Positions 56,164-64,000 of a stretch of DNA of 64,000 bases are shown here, in pieces; position 1 is the stretch's first letter; each line of letters starts with the position of its first letter. The DNA lies in NCBI GenBank assembly GCA_913778495.1, contig CAJYVD010000039.1, forward strand, positions 62,001 to 126,000, read 5' to 3'. This DNA is from an uncultured Pantoea sp. (GTDB lineage: Bacteria > Pseudomonadota > Gammaproteobacteria > Enterobacterales > Enterobacteriaceae). The notes beneath the pieces were generated by a model, which was not told the origin of the DNA, searched no databases, and saw only the letters and a list, made by a program, of their open reading frames with translations. Both the position numbers and the translations under genes were made by a program.

Positions 56164-57192
56164 ATGAATAAAAATCGCCTCGAACCCGCGCGTGCGCTCT
56201 GGCACGGCTGGAAACGTCTCGCGTTTACAAGTCAAACTTTATTTCAAAGAAAGCAATACGTTACATGCTGCGCGCCCGAGTATCAGCCGGACGAGGAAGA
56301 GAATCTGGTGCTCTACTCCGCAGAAAAAACGCTGCCGCCTATTCCCAAGAAAATCTGGATGTATTGGGATAATGAAAATTTACCGCTTTCGCTGCGATTA
56401 AATATAGAAAAGCTGCGGAAGGATAATGCCGATCATGATGTTTACGTTTTAAATCGGATGACGGTAAAAGAAGTCTTACCTGACTTTATATTTACCTCCA
56501 GCCAATTAACGGCGCAGCAAAAAAGCGAAGTCATTCGCCTGGAATTATTATTACGCTATGGCGGCATTGCGATTGATTGCCATACCTTCTTGTTTGAAGA
56601 CCTAACGTGGGTACACCGTGCACACGCAGCACGCGCCATGGATGTTATTGGGTATTACAACGCCGCCTTCACCGTGAATTACCTGGCGCCGGTGATGGAG
56701 AGCGGCTTTATTGCCGCCGCGCCGAATAATCCTTTTATTCGTGAATGGCAGAAGCATTATGCGCCGATTAAGCATCTGGGAGCGAAAAACTATTATCACG
56801 AACTGAGCAAGCGCGACGACTTTGTCCTGCTGACGCAGCAGATCGCCGATCCGCAACAGCACCTCGGCGCGCTCGCGCAGCAGGTCGCGATGCGGGAGTA
56901 TCGTCGCGTGAATCTTTCGCTACGCAAAGGGGCCGCCCACGGCTGGCTGTACCCGCAGCTGCGCGGCGGAAGCAGTCAGACCCTTGCCCGCGCAGTGCTG
57001 TTCAACCTGCGACCGGCGACGCCGCCGCCGGCGATCGCGCTCAGCGGTGAGGATCGGCAATATCTCGATTTTAACCTGCGCATCGGCAATTACAGCCGCC
57101 ATAGCCTGCTGGGTGCGATGATGCAGGCGCAGCGCGGCACGGTTAAAACTAGCGTTATCCCTCCGCAAAGCGCGCGCGTAACCAATGGATAA
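56164..57192 (+). CDS. capsular polysaccharide synthesis / GT32-like glycosyltransferase
   Basis: A 342-residue protein with the start IPKKIWMYWDNENLPLSLRL and the core SEVIRLELLLRYGGIAIDCHTF, the hallmarks of the Caps_synth/GT32 sugar transferases. The metal-binding aspartate motif is IDCH rather than the classical DxD. Substrate unknown; it could modify a surface polysaccharide. The first 450 bases are much more AT-rich than the rest. The last 38 bases overlap the convergent LysR gene. Confidence 0.78.
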   Translation: MNKNRLEPARALWHGWKRLAFTSQTLFQRKQYVTCCAPEYQPDEEENLVLYSAEKTLPPIPKKIWMYWDNENLPLSLRLNIEKLRKDNADHDVYVLNRMTVKEVLPDFIFTSSQLTAQQKSEVIRLELLLRYGGIAIDCHTFLFEDLTWVHRAHAARAMDVIGYYNAAFTVNYLAPVMESGFIAAAPNNPFIREWQKHYAPIKHLGAKNYYHELSKRDDFVLLTQQIADPQQHLGALAQQVAMREYRRVNLSLRKGAAHGWLYPQLRGGSSQTLARAVLFNLRPATPPPAIALSGEDRQYLDFNLRIGNYSRHSLLGAMMQAQRGTVKTSVIPPQSARVTNG

Positions 57193-58078
57193 ACGTGGTC
57201 ACCGCACGCGGAACCTGCGCGGCGTAGGGCCGGATGACCCACAGCCGATCGGCAAACGCATCCACCGCCTGCCACTGCGGCAGCACGCGCTGGAGCGTGC
57301 CTGCCGTTAGCGCCGCGTGGGCGCTAAAATCGGGCAGCATGGCGATGCCGATGCCCTGCAGCGCCGCATCGCGAATCGATTCGCTGTTGTTGGTGGCGAA
57401 GTTACCGGCGATGCGCACCTGCACGGTTTCACTGCTGCCGTTGACGCGGCAAAAGCGCCACTGCGGCGCCTCCAGCCCACGCGGATAATACAGGCAGTTA
57501 TGCTGCGCCAGCGCGTCCGGCGTGGCCGGCATACCGAACTGCGCAAGGTAAGCGGGTGACGCCACCAGCAGCGCGCGCGTCTCGCACAGCGGCAGCGCGA
57601 CGTAGGTTTCGGGCAGATTCTGGCTGTGACGAATGGCGAGATCAAAGCCTTCGCTGGCGGGCGACACCAGCCGATCGGTGACATCCAGTTGCAGCCGCAC
57701 CTGCGGGTACTCACGCAGGAAATCGCCCACCATCGGCACCAGCTGCTGCCGGGCAAAGGCGACGGGTGCGGTGACGCGCACCACGCCGCGCACCGGACCG
57801 GCCTCGTCACGCACGCTGAAAAAACTCTGCGCAATGCGGGCGAACGGCTCGCGCAGGTCTTCCACCAGTTTCTCGCCCGCTGAGGTCAGCCGCACGCTGC
57901 GCGTGGTGCGCTGCACCAGCGACACGCCGGCCATCTCCTCCAGTTCTTTAATTTTTTGGCTCATTGCCGCTTTGCTGACGTCCAGTCGCTCTGCCGCGCG
58001 GGTAAAACTGCCCGCCTCGGCCAGCACGGTGAGCCAATGTAGATGCACCCACAGGGTATCGGTTTTCATCATCGTCAT
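57155..58078 (-). CDS. LysR family transcriptional regulator
   Basis: A 307-residue LysR regulator: helix-turn-helix GSFTRAAERLDVSKAAMSQKIKELEE (residues about 22-47), then the effector-binding domain with RGVVRVTAPVAFARQQLVP and GIGIAMLPDFSA. Several ATG codons (58078, 58072, 58069) are possible starts. It is divergent from the tautomerase gene, the classic arrangement for a LysR regulator and its target; ATTG-N18-CAAT at 58081-58106 is a possible binding site. Its 3' end overlaps the glycosyltransferase gene by 38 bases. Confidence 0.9.
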   Translation of the reverse strand: MTMMKTDTLWVHLHWLTVLAEAGSFTRAAERLDVSKAAMSQKIKELEEMAGVSLVQRTTRSVRLTSAGEKLVEDLREPFARIAQSFFSVRDEAGPVRGVVRVTAPVAFARQQLVPMVGDFLREYPQVRLQLDVTDRLVSPASEGFDLAIRHSQNLPETYVALPLCETRALLVASPAYLAQFGMPATPDALAQHNCLYYPRGLEAPQWRFCRVNGSSETVQVRIAGNFATNNSESIRDAALQGIGIAMLPDFSAHAALTAGTLQRVLPQWQAVDAFADRLWVIRPYAAQVPRAVTTFIHWLRARFAEG

Positions 58079-58184
58079 CGCAATTGTTCAAAATAATAAA
58101 TAATCAATTCAGCCTGCGCGCTTTTTCTTTATGGCGTCAGGCGGCAGCATAACGACATGACACAGCACCACACGAGGAAATGCC

Positions 58185-58574
58185 ATGCCACTGCTAACGT
58201 TTGATGTTATTGAAGGGCGCTCGCCCGACCAGATTCGCACGCTGCTGGACGCCGCGCACCGCGCGGTCTTAACCGCCTTTAACGTACCGGCACGCGATCG
58301 CTACCAAATTGTTCACGAAAACAAAGCTTACCAGATGGTGTTTCAGGATACAGGCCTGGGTTTCACGCGCAGCACCGATCTGGTGATGGTGCGGGTTTAC
58401 ACCAGCCCGCGCAGTGAGGCGCAGAAAACGCGCTTTATGGCCGAACTGGCGCGCGAGCTGCACACGCACTGCGGCGTTGCCGGCAGCGATGTAATGATCA
58501 GCTTTATCACTAATGACAAAGGCGACTGGAGCTTTGCCGACGGCGAAGCGCAGTATCTGACCGGCGCGCTGTAA
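58185..58574 (+). CDS. tautomerase family protein
   Basis: A 129-residue protein of the tautomerase superfamily. Proline 2, which becomes the N-terminal catalytic base after removal of Met, is present (MPLLTFDVIEGRSPDQI). The length fits the MSAD-like or fused 4-OT subgroup. The arginine-rich segment VPARDRYQIVHE is typical. The substrate is unknown; likely controlled by the divergent LysR regulator. GAGGAAA precedes the ATG. Confidence 0.85.
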   Translation: MPLLTFDVIEGRSPDQIRTLLDAAHRAVLTAFNVPARDRYQIVHENKAYQMVFQDTGLGFTRSTDLVMVRVYTSPRSEAQKTRFMAELARELHTHCGVAGSDVMISFITNDKGDWSFADGEAQYLTGAL

Positions 58575-58780
58575 GCGCCGTTTCGTTCACCGGGCCGCGC
58601 CAGCCGGCGGCTGCGGCCAGGCAAAACTGGACTCCCCACCCGCGCGATCTTTGCACCGCACGCGGTATCCGCACAAATGTGATCGGCTGTATTGCAGCCG
58701 TGTGACACTCCAGATAGATTGGCGCCAAAGAGGGGCCGACGGCATCCGGACCGTGTCACCGCTAATTGTGAGGATCAACG

Positions 58781-61069
58781 TTGGAATTGCTTTCGGTTGT
58801 ACTTTTTTTAGCCGCTATCGTGGTCTATTCCTGCAAAGCCGGGCGCAATACGTTCTGGTTTATCCTGATGCTGCTGCTGCTCACCGTGTTTATCGTGCTA
58901 AACGCCACGCTGTTTGCCAGCAACTATTTTACCGGCGACGGCATCAACGATGCGGTGCTGTACACCCTGACCAACAGCCTGACCGGCGCGGGCGTCAGTA
59001 AGTATGTGGTGCCCGCCATTGGCTTACTACTTGGCTTGTTTCTGCTGTTTTGCCTGCTCTCGTGGCTGCTGCGTCGCCATAAGCGGCCGCACCACTTTGG
59101 CTGGAGCCTGCTGGCGGTGGCCTGCGCAGCGGGTTCGGTGCAGACTGCCCCCGCGTTTCGCCAGGTACAGGCGCTGATTGCCTCACATACGCAGCCGGGC
59201 GACGCCGATTTTGCACGCTACTTTACAACGCCGCGCACGGCGATCGCGCATCCCGCGCTTAACGTGGTGTGGATTTACGGCGAGAGCCTGGAGCGCACCT
59301 ACTTCGATGAACAGGCCTTTCCCGGACTCGCGCCCGAGCTGAGCCGCGAAAAAGAGCAGAGCCTGGATTTCAGCGACACCGAACAGCTGCCTGGCACCGA
59401 TTACACCATTGCAGGCATGGTAGCCTCACAGTGCGGTATTCCGCTGTTCGCGCCGTTTGACGGCAACGCGTCGGGCTCGCTTTCCAGCTTCTATCCGCAA
59501 AACGTCTGCCTCGGCGATATCCTCAAGCATTCCGGCTATGAAAACTGGTTTATTCAGGGGGCCGATTTGCGCTTTGCGGGCAAAGACACCTTTTTGCTGT
59601 CGCACGGTTTTCAGGCCGAGCATATGTACGGCTCGCAGGAGCTGAAAAGCCGCGTCGCCGATCCCAACTACCGCAATAACTGGGGCTTTTACGACGACAC
59701 GGTGATGGACGCGGTGTATGACCAGTTCGAAACGCTGTCGCGCCAGAACAAGCGCTTCGCGCTGTTCACCCTGACGGTAGATACTCACCATCCAGATGGT
59801 TTTATCTCGCGCAGCTGCCAGCGCAAAAGCTACAGCTATGACGGCAAACCCAATCAGTCATTTAGCGCCGTGGCCTGCTCGCAGGAGCACGTGGCGCGGC
59901 TGATTGCGCGCATTAAAGCCTCGCCGTGGTTTAAAAACACGGTGATCGTGGTGAGTTCGGATCATCTGGCAATGAACAACACCGCGCATCAGTACCTGAT
60001 CAAACACCCGCGTCGCGATTTGTTTATGGTGATCCGCGGCGATCGGCCAGAGGCGGAGGTGATCGACGGCAAACGCAGCACGCTGGATAACGGCGCGACC
60101 CTGCTCGACCTGCTCGGTGGCGATAACGCGATTGGCCTGGGGCGCAGCGGGCTGTCGTCCACCTCGCTATCGAGCGTGCTTCCCGATATGGCGCAGAAGG
60201 TTAACGCGTGGAAGGCGGACATCATCCAGCTGTGGAAATTCCCCACCCGCATTGACGCCTTCACCGTGGATCAGACGCAGAATACCATCAGCTTTTCAGG
60301 CTCGACGTTTAAGTTGCCGATCCTGTTCCGCATCGCCAGGGATCGCGTTGAACCGCTGCCAGAAGGGGAATACGCCGCCCCGCTGCGCTATCAGCTGGCG
60401 GATTTCACCGCCGGAGAGAAATTTGTCTGGGTGGATCGCTGCTTTAAGCAAGGCCGCGTGTGGCAGCCTGCGCTGGCGCTGTCGACCGATCTCTGTGTGG
60501 CCATGGGCCAGATGGGCGCGCAGCCCACGGTAACGCACATTGATAAACCGGTGTGGAAAGGTCAGGCCCGCTTTCCGCACGCCGAGATCAGCGCGGCGAC
60601 CTATCAGCAGACGGTGCAGCAGATGCGCATTGAGGATAACGCGATTCGCTATCCCGCCGACCGTTTCCTGTTGACCCTGCCGGGCGCACCGCAGAGCGTG
60701 AAGCAGTTCAGCGGCATCTCACGTCCGGAACCGTGGGGACGCTGGTCGAACGCCAACCTGGCACCGGAAGTGAATATCGAATATGTCGATCCGCTCCCCG
60801 CGCGCTTTGCGTTGGTGATCACCGCGCGCGCCTATGGCCCTAATGCCCACCGTCCCATTCCGGTGCGGGTCGGCGATCAGGTGCAGTCGCTTAATCTGAG
60901 CGACGCGTTCTCTACCACCACGCTGCAGTTCACCAATCCCACGGGCAGCCACACCCTGATTATTGCGCCGCCGGAGCCTCAGCTCTCCAACGTCGGCAAT
61001 ATCACCGGACAGGATCCGCGTAAGCTTGGCATTGGCATGGTAGATATTACGATTGTGCCCCAGGAGTAA
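58781..61069 (+). CDS. opgB: phosphoglycerol transferase I OpgB (MdoB)
   Basis: A 762-residue inner-membrane enzyme that transfers phosphoglycerol from phosphatidylglycerol to periplasmic glucans. Three to four N-terminal helices (residues 1-105) precede a periplasmic sulfatase/LTA-synthase-like domain with [11 protein letters not shown] (catalytic threonine region), [14 protein letters not shown] and [10 protein letters not shown]. Near E. coli length (763) and strongly similar through the C terminus [10 protein letters not shown]. It starts with TTG at 58781 after GAGGA. Confidence 0.97.
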   Translation: MELLSVVLFLAAIVVYSCKAGRNTFWFILMLLLLTVFIVLNATLFASNYFTGDGINDAVLYTLTNSLTGAGVSKYVVPAIGLLLGLFLLFCLLSWLLRRHKRPHHFGWSLLAVACAAGSVQTAPAFRQVQALIASHTQPGDADFARYFTTPRTAIAHPALNVVWIYGESLERTYFDEQAFPGLAPELSREKEQSLDFSDTEQLPGTDYTIAGMVASQCGIPLFAPFDGNASGSLSSFYPQNVCLGDILKHSGYENWFIQGADLRFAGKDTFLLSHGFQAEHMYGSQELKSRVADPNYRNNWGFYDDTVMDAVYDQFETLSRQNKRFALFTLTVDTHHPDGFISRSCQRKSYSYDGKPNQSFSAVACSQEHVARLIARIKASPWFKNTVIVVSSDHLAMNNTAHQYLIKHPRRDLFMVIRGDRPEAEVIDGKRSTLDNGATLLDLLGGDNAIGLGRSGLSSTSLSSVLPDMAQKVNAWKADIIQLWKFPTRIDAFTVDQTQNTISFSGSTFKLPILFRIARDRVEPLPEGEYAAPLRYQLADFTAGEKFVWVDRCFKQGRVWQPALALSTDLCVAMGQMGAQPTVTHIDKPVWKGQARFPHAEISAATYQQTVQQMRIEDNAIRYPADRFLLTLPGAPQSVKQFSGISRPEPWGRWSNANLAPEVNIEYVDPLPARFALVITARAYGPNAHRPIPVRVGDQVQSLNLSDAFSTTTLQFTNPTGSHTLIIAPPEPQLSNVGNITGQDPRKLGIGMVDITIVPQE

Positions 61070-61084
61070 TAGGCGGGAGAAGAC

Positions 61085-61107
61085 GCAGGCGCAGCGGGTG
61101 CGCCTGC
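61085..61107. terminator. hairpin between convergent opgB and RcnB-like genes
   Basis: GCAGGCGCA and TGCGCCTGC form a perfect nine-pair stem around GCGGG. No T-run on either strand, so a non-canonical terminator. Confidence 0.5.
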
Positions 61108-61117
61108 GGGCAGGCGG

Positions 61118-61600
61118 TTAGCCTTTAAAGAAGATGTCGCCGGATTTGCCCATCACGATTTTGCCGCTGTCGTCGGTAATCAGGATGTAGTTGGCATTGA
61201 TGTAGGCCCAGTGTGCGCCGTCCTGCGGTGCAGGCAGATGGCGCGCCTTCCAGTCCACAATGGTATACTGCTTTTTACGGTACTCATCCGGTACCACATC
61301 ACCCACTTTGTACTCTTTGTAGTCGATGATGATGGGATTGAGATCGTAGTTGTTCGCCGCAGAAGGGGCGTTGGCCGAGTTATCGGGGGCCGGACGCACG
61401 GGCGCAACATCGCCGCTGGACTCGGCTGGCTCACTGCTGGCCGGCGCATCCGCTGCGGGCGCATCCGGCGCGGCTTGCTGCACCTGCGGCGGCGTGGGAA
61501 CGGTGTTGGCGGCTTCCCCTTCGGCCATCGCGGCAGAAGTCAGACTTAACGCGCCCAGAAAAATACCTGCTGAAACAAGAGAGATGTGTGTCCTGCGCAT
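61118..61600 (-). CDS. RcnB-like periplasmic protein
   Basis: A 160-residue secreted protein. Signal peptide ISLVSAGIFLGALSLTSAAMA, then a Pro/Ala-rich linker of about 60 residues, and a C-terminal RcnB-type domain: YKEYKVGDVVPDEYRKKQYT, VDWKARHLPAPQDGAHW and ILITDDSGKIV. E. coli RcnB modulates nickel and cobalt efflux; most relatives have no known role. Start ATG 61600 follows GGAG; the open frame runs on to 61879 without support. Confidence 0.85.
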   Translation of the reverse strand: MRRTHISLVSAGIFLGALSLTSAAMAEGEAANTVPTPPQVQQAAPDAPAADAPASSEPAESSGDVAPVRPAPDNSANAPSAANNYDLNPIIIDYKEYKVGDVVPDEYRKKQYTIVDWKARHLPAPQDGAHWAYINANYILITDDSGKIVMGKSGDIFFKG

Positions 61601-61896
61601 GGATGATGTCCACTCCAGTGAATTATTTATTGTCCATCTTACTGACAAGCGCAGCGCGCGGAAGGTTCCCGGCCCGCCTGAAAGCAACGTCGTGGCACAG
61701 CATACCGCAGCTTGAGGCCATCGCGGTGCAGCAAAATTGCAAAGATCCGTTAGCGTCATGCGAGGCGCTCGCTTCCTGACTACAGCACGCCGAGGCGTTG
61801 CGCGTCCGGCGGCGTGGAAAAACCCGCAAAACCCGACGCATCCCGTTATAATCGCGCCCATTACGTTTACTGAGCCCACACCGCAGGAGATGCCGC

Positions 61897-62565
61897 ATGA
61901 ATCAAGGCCCGTTAACCGAAAAAGAGCTGAACTGGCTGGACGATATGCTGGAGAAACACGGCAACGATGCCTCCGTGGTCGATACCTCCGAGCTGGACGG
62001 CATGCTCACGGCGCTGCTCTCGGGGCCGAATGACATTGAACTCAGCCGCTGGATGGTGGCGATTTGGGGCGGCGAGAAGCAGATCCCCAAGTGGGAGAAC
62101 GCGCGCGAGCGGGATCGCTTTATGGCGCTGGTGATCCAGCATTTTAACGATATCGCCGAGCGCTTGGCGTCCTACCCAGAACAGTTTGATCCGCTGTTTG
62201 GCTGGCAGGAGATGGAGGGCCAGGAGTTTAGCGTGGTGGAAGATTGGTGCTACGGCTATCTGCGCGGCATGGCGCTGGACGCCGACTGGTCGCTGCTGCC
62301 GCCGGAGCAGCAGCCCGCGCTGGACGCCATTACCTTACACGGCAGCGAGGCGCACCTCGCCAGGCGGGAAGCGTTCTCGCCCGAGGACTTTGAAGCGAGC
62401 ATCGAGGCGATTCGCCCCGCCGCGCTGGCGCTGCATGACTATTGGCAGGAGCAGCGTGCGGCGCAGCCCGATCCTGAGCCCTACCGCGCCGGGGATAAAG
62501 TGGGCCGTAACGATCCCTGCCCGTGCGGCAGCGGTAAAAAGTTCAAGCAGTGCTGCGGTAAGTAA
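61897..62565 (+). CDS. YecA family protein with C-terminal SEC-C zinc motif
   Basis: A 222-residue protein with an N-terminal UPF0149 (YgfB/YecA) helical domain ([30 protein letters not shown]) and a C-terminal SEC-C motif [18 protein letters not shown] that binds zinc. SecA carries the same motif and uses it to contact SecB and ribosomes. The length is that of E. coli YecA (221). Start follows CAGGAGA. Confidence 0.85.
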   Translation: MNQGPLTEKELNWLDDMLEKHGNDASVVDTSELDGMLTALLSGPNDIELSRWMVAIWGGEKQIPKWENARERDRFMALVIQHFNDIAERLASYPEQFDPLFGWQEMEGQEFSVVEDWCYGYLRGMALDADWSLLPPEQQPALDAITLHGSEAHLARREAFSPEDFEASIEAIRPAALALHDYWQEQRAAQPDPEPYRAGDKVGRNDPCPCGSGKKFKQCCGK

Positions 62566-62573
62566 GCGTCGAG

Positions 62574-62594
62574 CAGGACGCCAGACGGCGTCCT
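62574..62594. terminator. hairpin between convergent yecA-like and DUF1176 genes
   Basis: CAGGACGCC and GGCGTCCTG form a nine-pair stem with a three-base loop. No T-run, so terminator activity is likely but unproven. Confidence 0.45.
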
Positions 62595-62605
62595 GTCTGA
62601 TTGAT

Positions 62606-63652
62606 TCAGGCGGCGGGTTTCACTTCCGTCACCAGCGTCGGCAGCGGCCATGCGCCACCGGCGCGGATCGCCCGGCACATACCGGTGGTGGCATCGCTGC
62701 TTTGCACGAAGGTTTTGCCATCCCACACCCACTCGGCAGTGCTCCAGCAGTCGCCGATGCCGCGTCCTTTCTGCGCTTCGGTGATAACCCCTTCACTGTA
62801 GTCGGTGCCCGAGTCGGTGATCAGCGTCGGTTTTTCCTTGAACTGCGGGTCCGTTAACCAGAAGCCATACCCTTCGTTATAGGCCCCGCGCCAGCACAGC
62901 GCGGCGATCAGCACGTGGTTGGCGTCCACCGGCGTCAGGGTGGGCGGCTCCGCCCCCTCTTCCGGCTGGTCGTCGGACGGCGCTAAATTATCGCAGCTGT
63001 CATCGTCGGTGAGCGCCGCAATCAGCCTCGGTTTGAGCAGCGTCAGCTCGCTCTCCGTCAGCGGGCGCGCGTCGGCTTTGGCCACGCGCACCTGATGGAT
63101 CACCGGCATCGCCACCGCGGGCGGAACGCTGCTCTCAGGCTGATTGCCTTTGCGCACCAGCGCACCGGGCGTGTTGATGCGGCCCTGCGCGTCATCCATT
63201 TTCAGCAGCGTGGCGAACGCGCCGTTGCTGGAGAGCTCAAAAGGTTCCTCCCCGCCGCGAAACTCCACTTTGCCGCTGCCTTTGATCGCGGTGACCAGCG
63301 CCAGGGTTTGCGCGTCGGTTAACGTCCACTCGTCGTTCTCAGCTTTCACCGCTTCCCCTTGCGCGTGGTCATCGATCCACAGCGCGAGGTGATCCACCTG
63401 CTTCGAGTCATCATCGCCGGTGTCCGCCAGCACCACGCGGCCGTGCACCGGCGCGTTTGGGCCACCCGCCCGCGTGAGCAGCACCGATCCGCCTGCGCCC
63501 TCTTCGGCGCTGTAGCCCGCCGCGCGGCAGGTTAAGGTGTTGTCGCAGGCGAGCTCCCAGTCTTTGTGGCTAAACGAGACGCCATCCTCAGCCATCGCCG
63601 TTGCACTCAAGGTTGCGCACAGCGCCAGCGCGTGCAGCAATCGGGTATTCAT
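62606..63652 (-). CDS. DUF1176 domain-containing periplasmic protein
   Basis: A 348-residue secreted protein: signal peptide LLHALALCATLSATAMA, then FSHKDWELACDNTLTCRAAGY, the DUF1176 signature. Later: SVLLTRAGGPNAPV, a pair of central cysteines, and GIGDCWSTAEWVWDGKTFV with ATTGMCRAIRAGGAW at the C terminus. Six or more cysteines suggest disulphides in the periplasm. Function unknown. Confidence 0.85.
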   Translation of the reverse strand: MNTRLLHALALCATLSATAMAEDGVSFSHKDWELACDNTLTCRAAGYSAEEGAGGSVLLTRAGGPNAPVHGRVVLADTGDDDSKQVDHLALWIDDHAQGEAVKAENDEWTLTDAQTLALVTAIKGSGKVEFRGGEEPFELSSNGAFATLLKMDDAQGRINTPGALVRKGNQPESSVPPAVAMPVIHQVRVAKADARPLTESELTLLKPRLIAALTDDDSCDNLAPSDDQPEEGAEPPTLTPVDANHVLIAALCWRGAYNEGYGFWLTDPQFKEKPTLITDSGTDYSEGVITEAQKGRGIGDCWSTAEWVWDGKTFVQSSDATTGMCRAIRAGGAWPLPTLVTEVKPAA

Positions 63653-63749
63653 GCCCTCTCTCCATCTTGATGTAAGGCGGCTAGTGTGCTGATTTTTTGC
63701 CCGCGCGAGAAGTGAATTTTTCGTGCGATGGGAAGCGGATTAAAAAGGC

Positions 63750-64000
63750 TTATTCGTAGAGCCAGCGCCCCGCCTCCGCCGACGCAATCAGCATCGCCAG
63801 CGTGAAATCCGGCACAATTGGCACGTCGCGTTTGACGAAGGGATTGAGGATGGTGAACAGCGAAGGTTCGGTGGGATAGTAGGTTTCAATGGCGAACGCG
63901 CCGCGATCTACCTCGAACTCGGCGAAAAACTCCTCCATCAGCGCCGCAGCCTCTTCACGTTCGAAGTTGAGATCGCTATCGATATCAATCTGCGGCGTCA
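63750..64000 (-). CDS. DUF1493-like protein, C-terminal part (runs off the window)
   Basis: The minus frame enters from beyond 64000 (TPQIDIDSDLNFEREEA) and continues through FFAEFEVDRGAFAIETYYPT to the end LAMLIASAEAGRWLYE. The final LTVRMLAASAxAGRWLY pattern is typical of DUF1493 proteins, small acidic enterobacterial proteins of unknown function. The internal ATG at 63938 is not a real start. The 5' end is outside the window. Confidence 0.7.
   Translation of the reverse strand, partial: TPQIDIDSDLNFEREEAAALMEEFFAEFEVDRGAFAIETYYPTEPSLFTILNPFVKRDVPIVPDFTLAMLIASAEAGRWLYE

Noticed and set aside
1-64000. CRISPR array, insertion sequence, integrase or phage genes
   Set aside because: No regularly spaced repeats, transposase, integrase or target-site duplications were seen. 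The accessory genes appear as ordinary operons.

Overview
The window is a stretch of an enterobacterial chromosome with a dense gene layout. The core gene order closely follows the part of the Escherichia coli map that spans the thr operon: nhaA, dnaJ, dnaK, mog, talB, yaaA, thrCBA-thrL, yjtD, arcA, creA, rob, gpmB, yjjX, trpR, slt, ettA, nadR, radA, serB, smp, yjjG, rimI, holD, rsmC, leucine tRNAs, fhuF and opgB. Protein identities, the threonine attenuator, the sigma-32 promoter of dnaK and the TrpR operator all fit Enterobacterales. The mix of accessory genes (urea carboxylase with Urt transporter, several MFS carriers, Ig-repeat protein) suggests an Erwiniaceae member (Pantoea, Erwinia or Mixta type). 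That family call is inference. No CRISPR array, insertion sequence, integrase, prophage or replication origin was seen.

Layout. 1-8.2 kb (mostly minus strand): nhaA start, an unassigned membrane protein, dnaKJ, an MHS-type transporter, mog, talB. 8.4-14.9 kb: yaaA, the threonine operon with leader peptide and attenuator, and yjtD. 15.2-22 kb: arcA with a long FNR-site-bearing leader, a large Ig-repeat protein where E. coli carries creBCD, a creA gene broken by an in-frame TAA, then rob, gpmB, yjjX and trpR. 22-24 kb: slt.

24.1-35.8 kb is the most coherent accessory block. It is one transcription unit encoding allophanate hydrolase, biotin-dependent urea carboxylase, a GntR/FCD regulator and the UrtABCDE urea ABC importer. 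It is preceded by a near-perfect sigma-54 promoter with an IHF-like site, an imperfect NtrC-like dyad and a GTATAC operator-like palindrome at the expected start of transcription. Together these would import urea and convert it to ammonia and CO2 without nickel urease, under nitrogen control. A deoR gene follows, then the core resumes at ettA.

36.9-46.2 kb: ettA, the serB-radA-nadR operon, smp, the holD-rimI-yjjG operon, rsmC and three tandem tRNA-Leu(CAG) genes. 46.3-49.4 kb: a Fur-boxed small membrane protein, a GGDEF diguanylate cyclase, fhuF with a Fur box, and a YbaK-type deacylase. 49.4-58.6 kb is a second accessory region: an SHS-type carboxylate carrier, a nucleoside hydrolase with its LacI regulator, an MHS carrier, a beta-propeller protein, a capsule-type glycosyltransferase, and a LysR/tautomerase pair. 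It is rich in perfect palindromes. 58.8-64 kb: opgB, an RcnB-like periplasmic protein, a YecA-like SEC-C protein, a DUF1176 protein and the end of a DUF1493-like gene.
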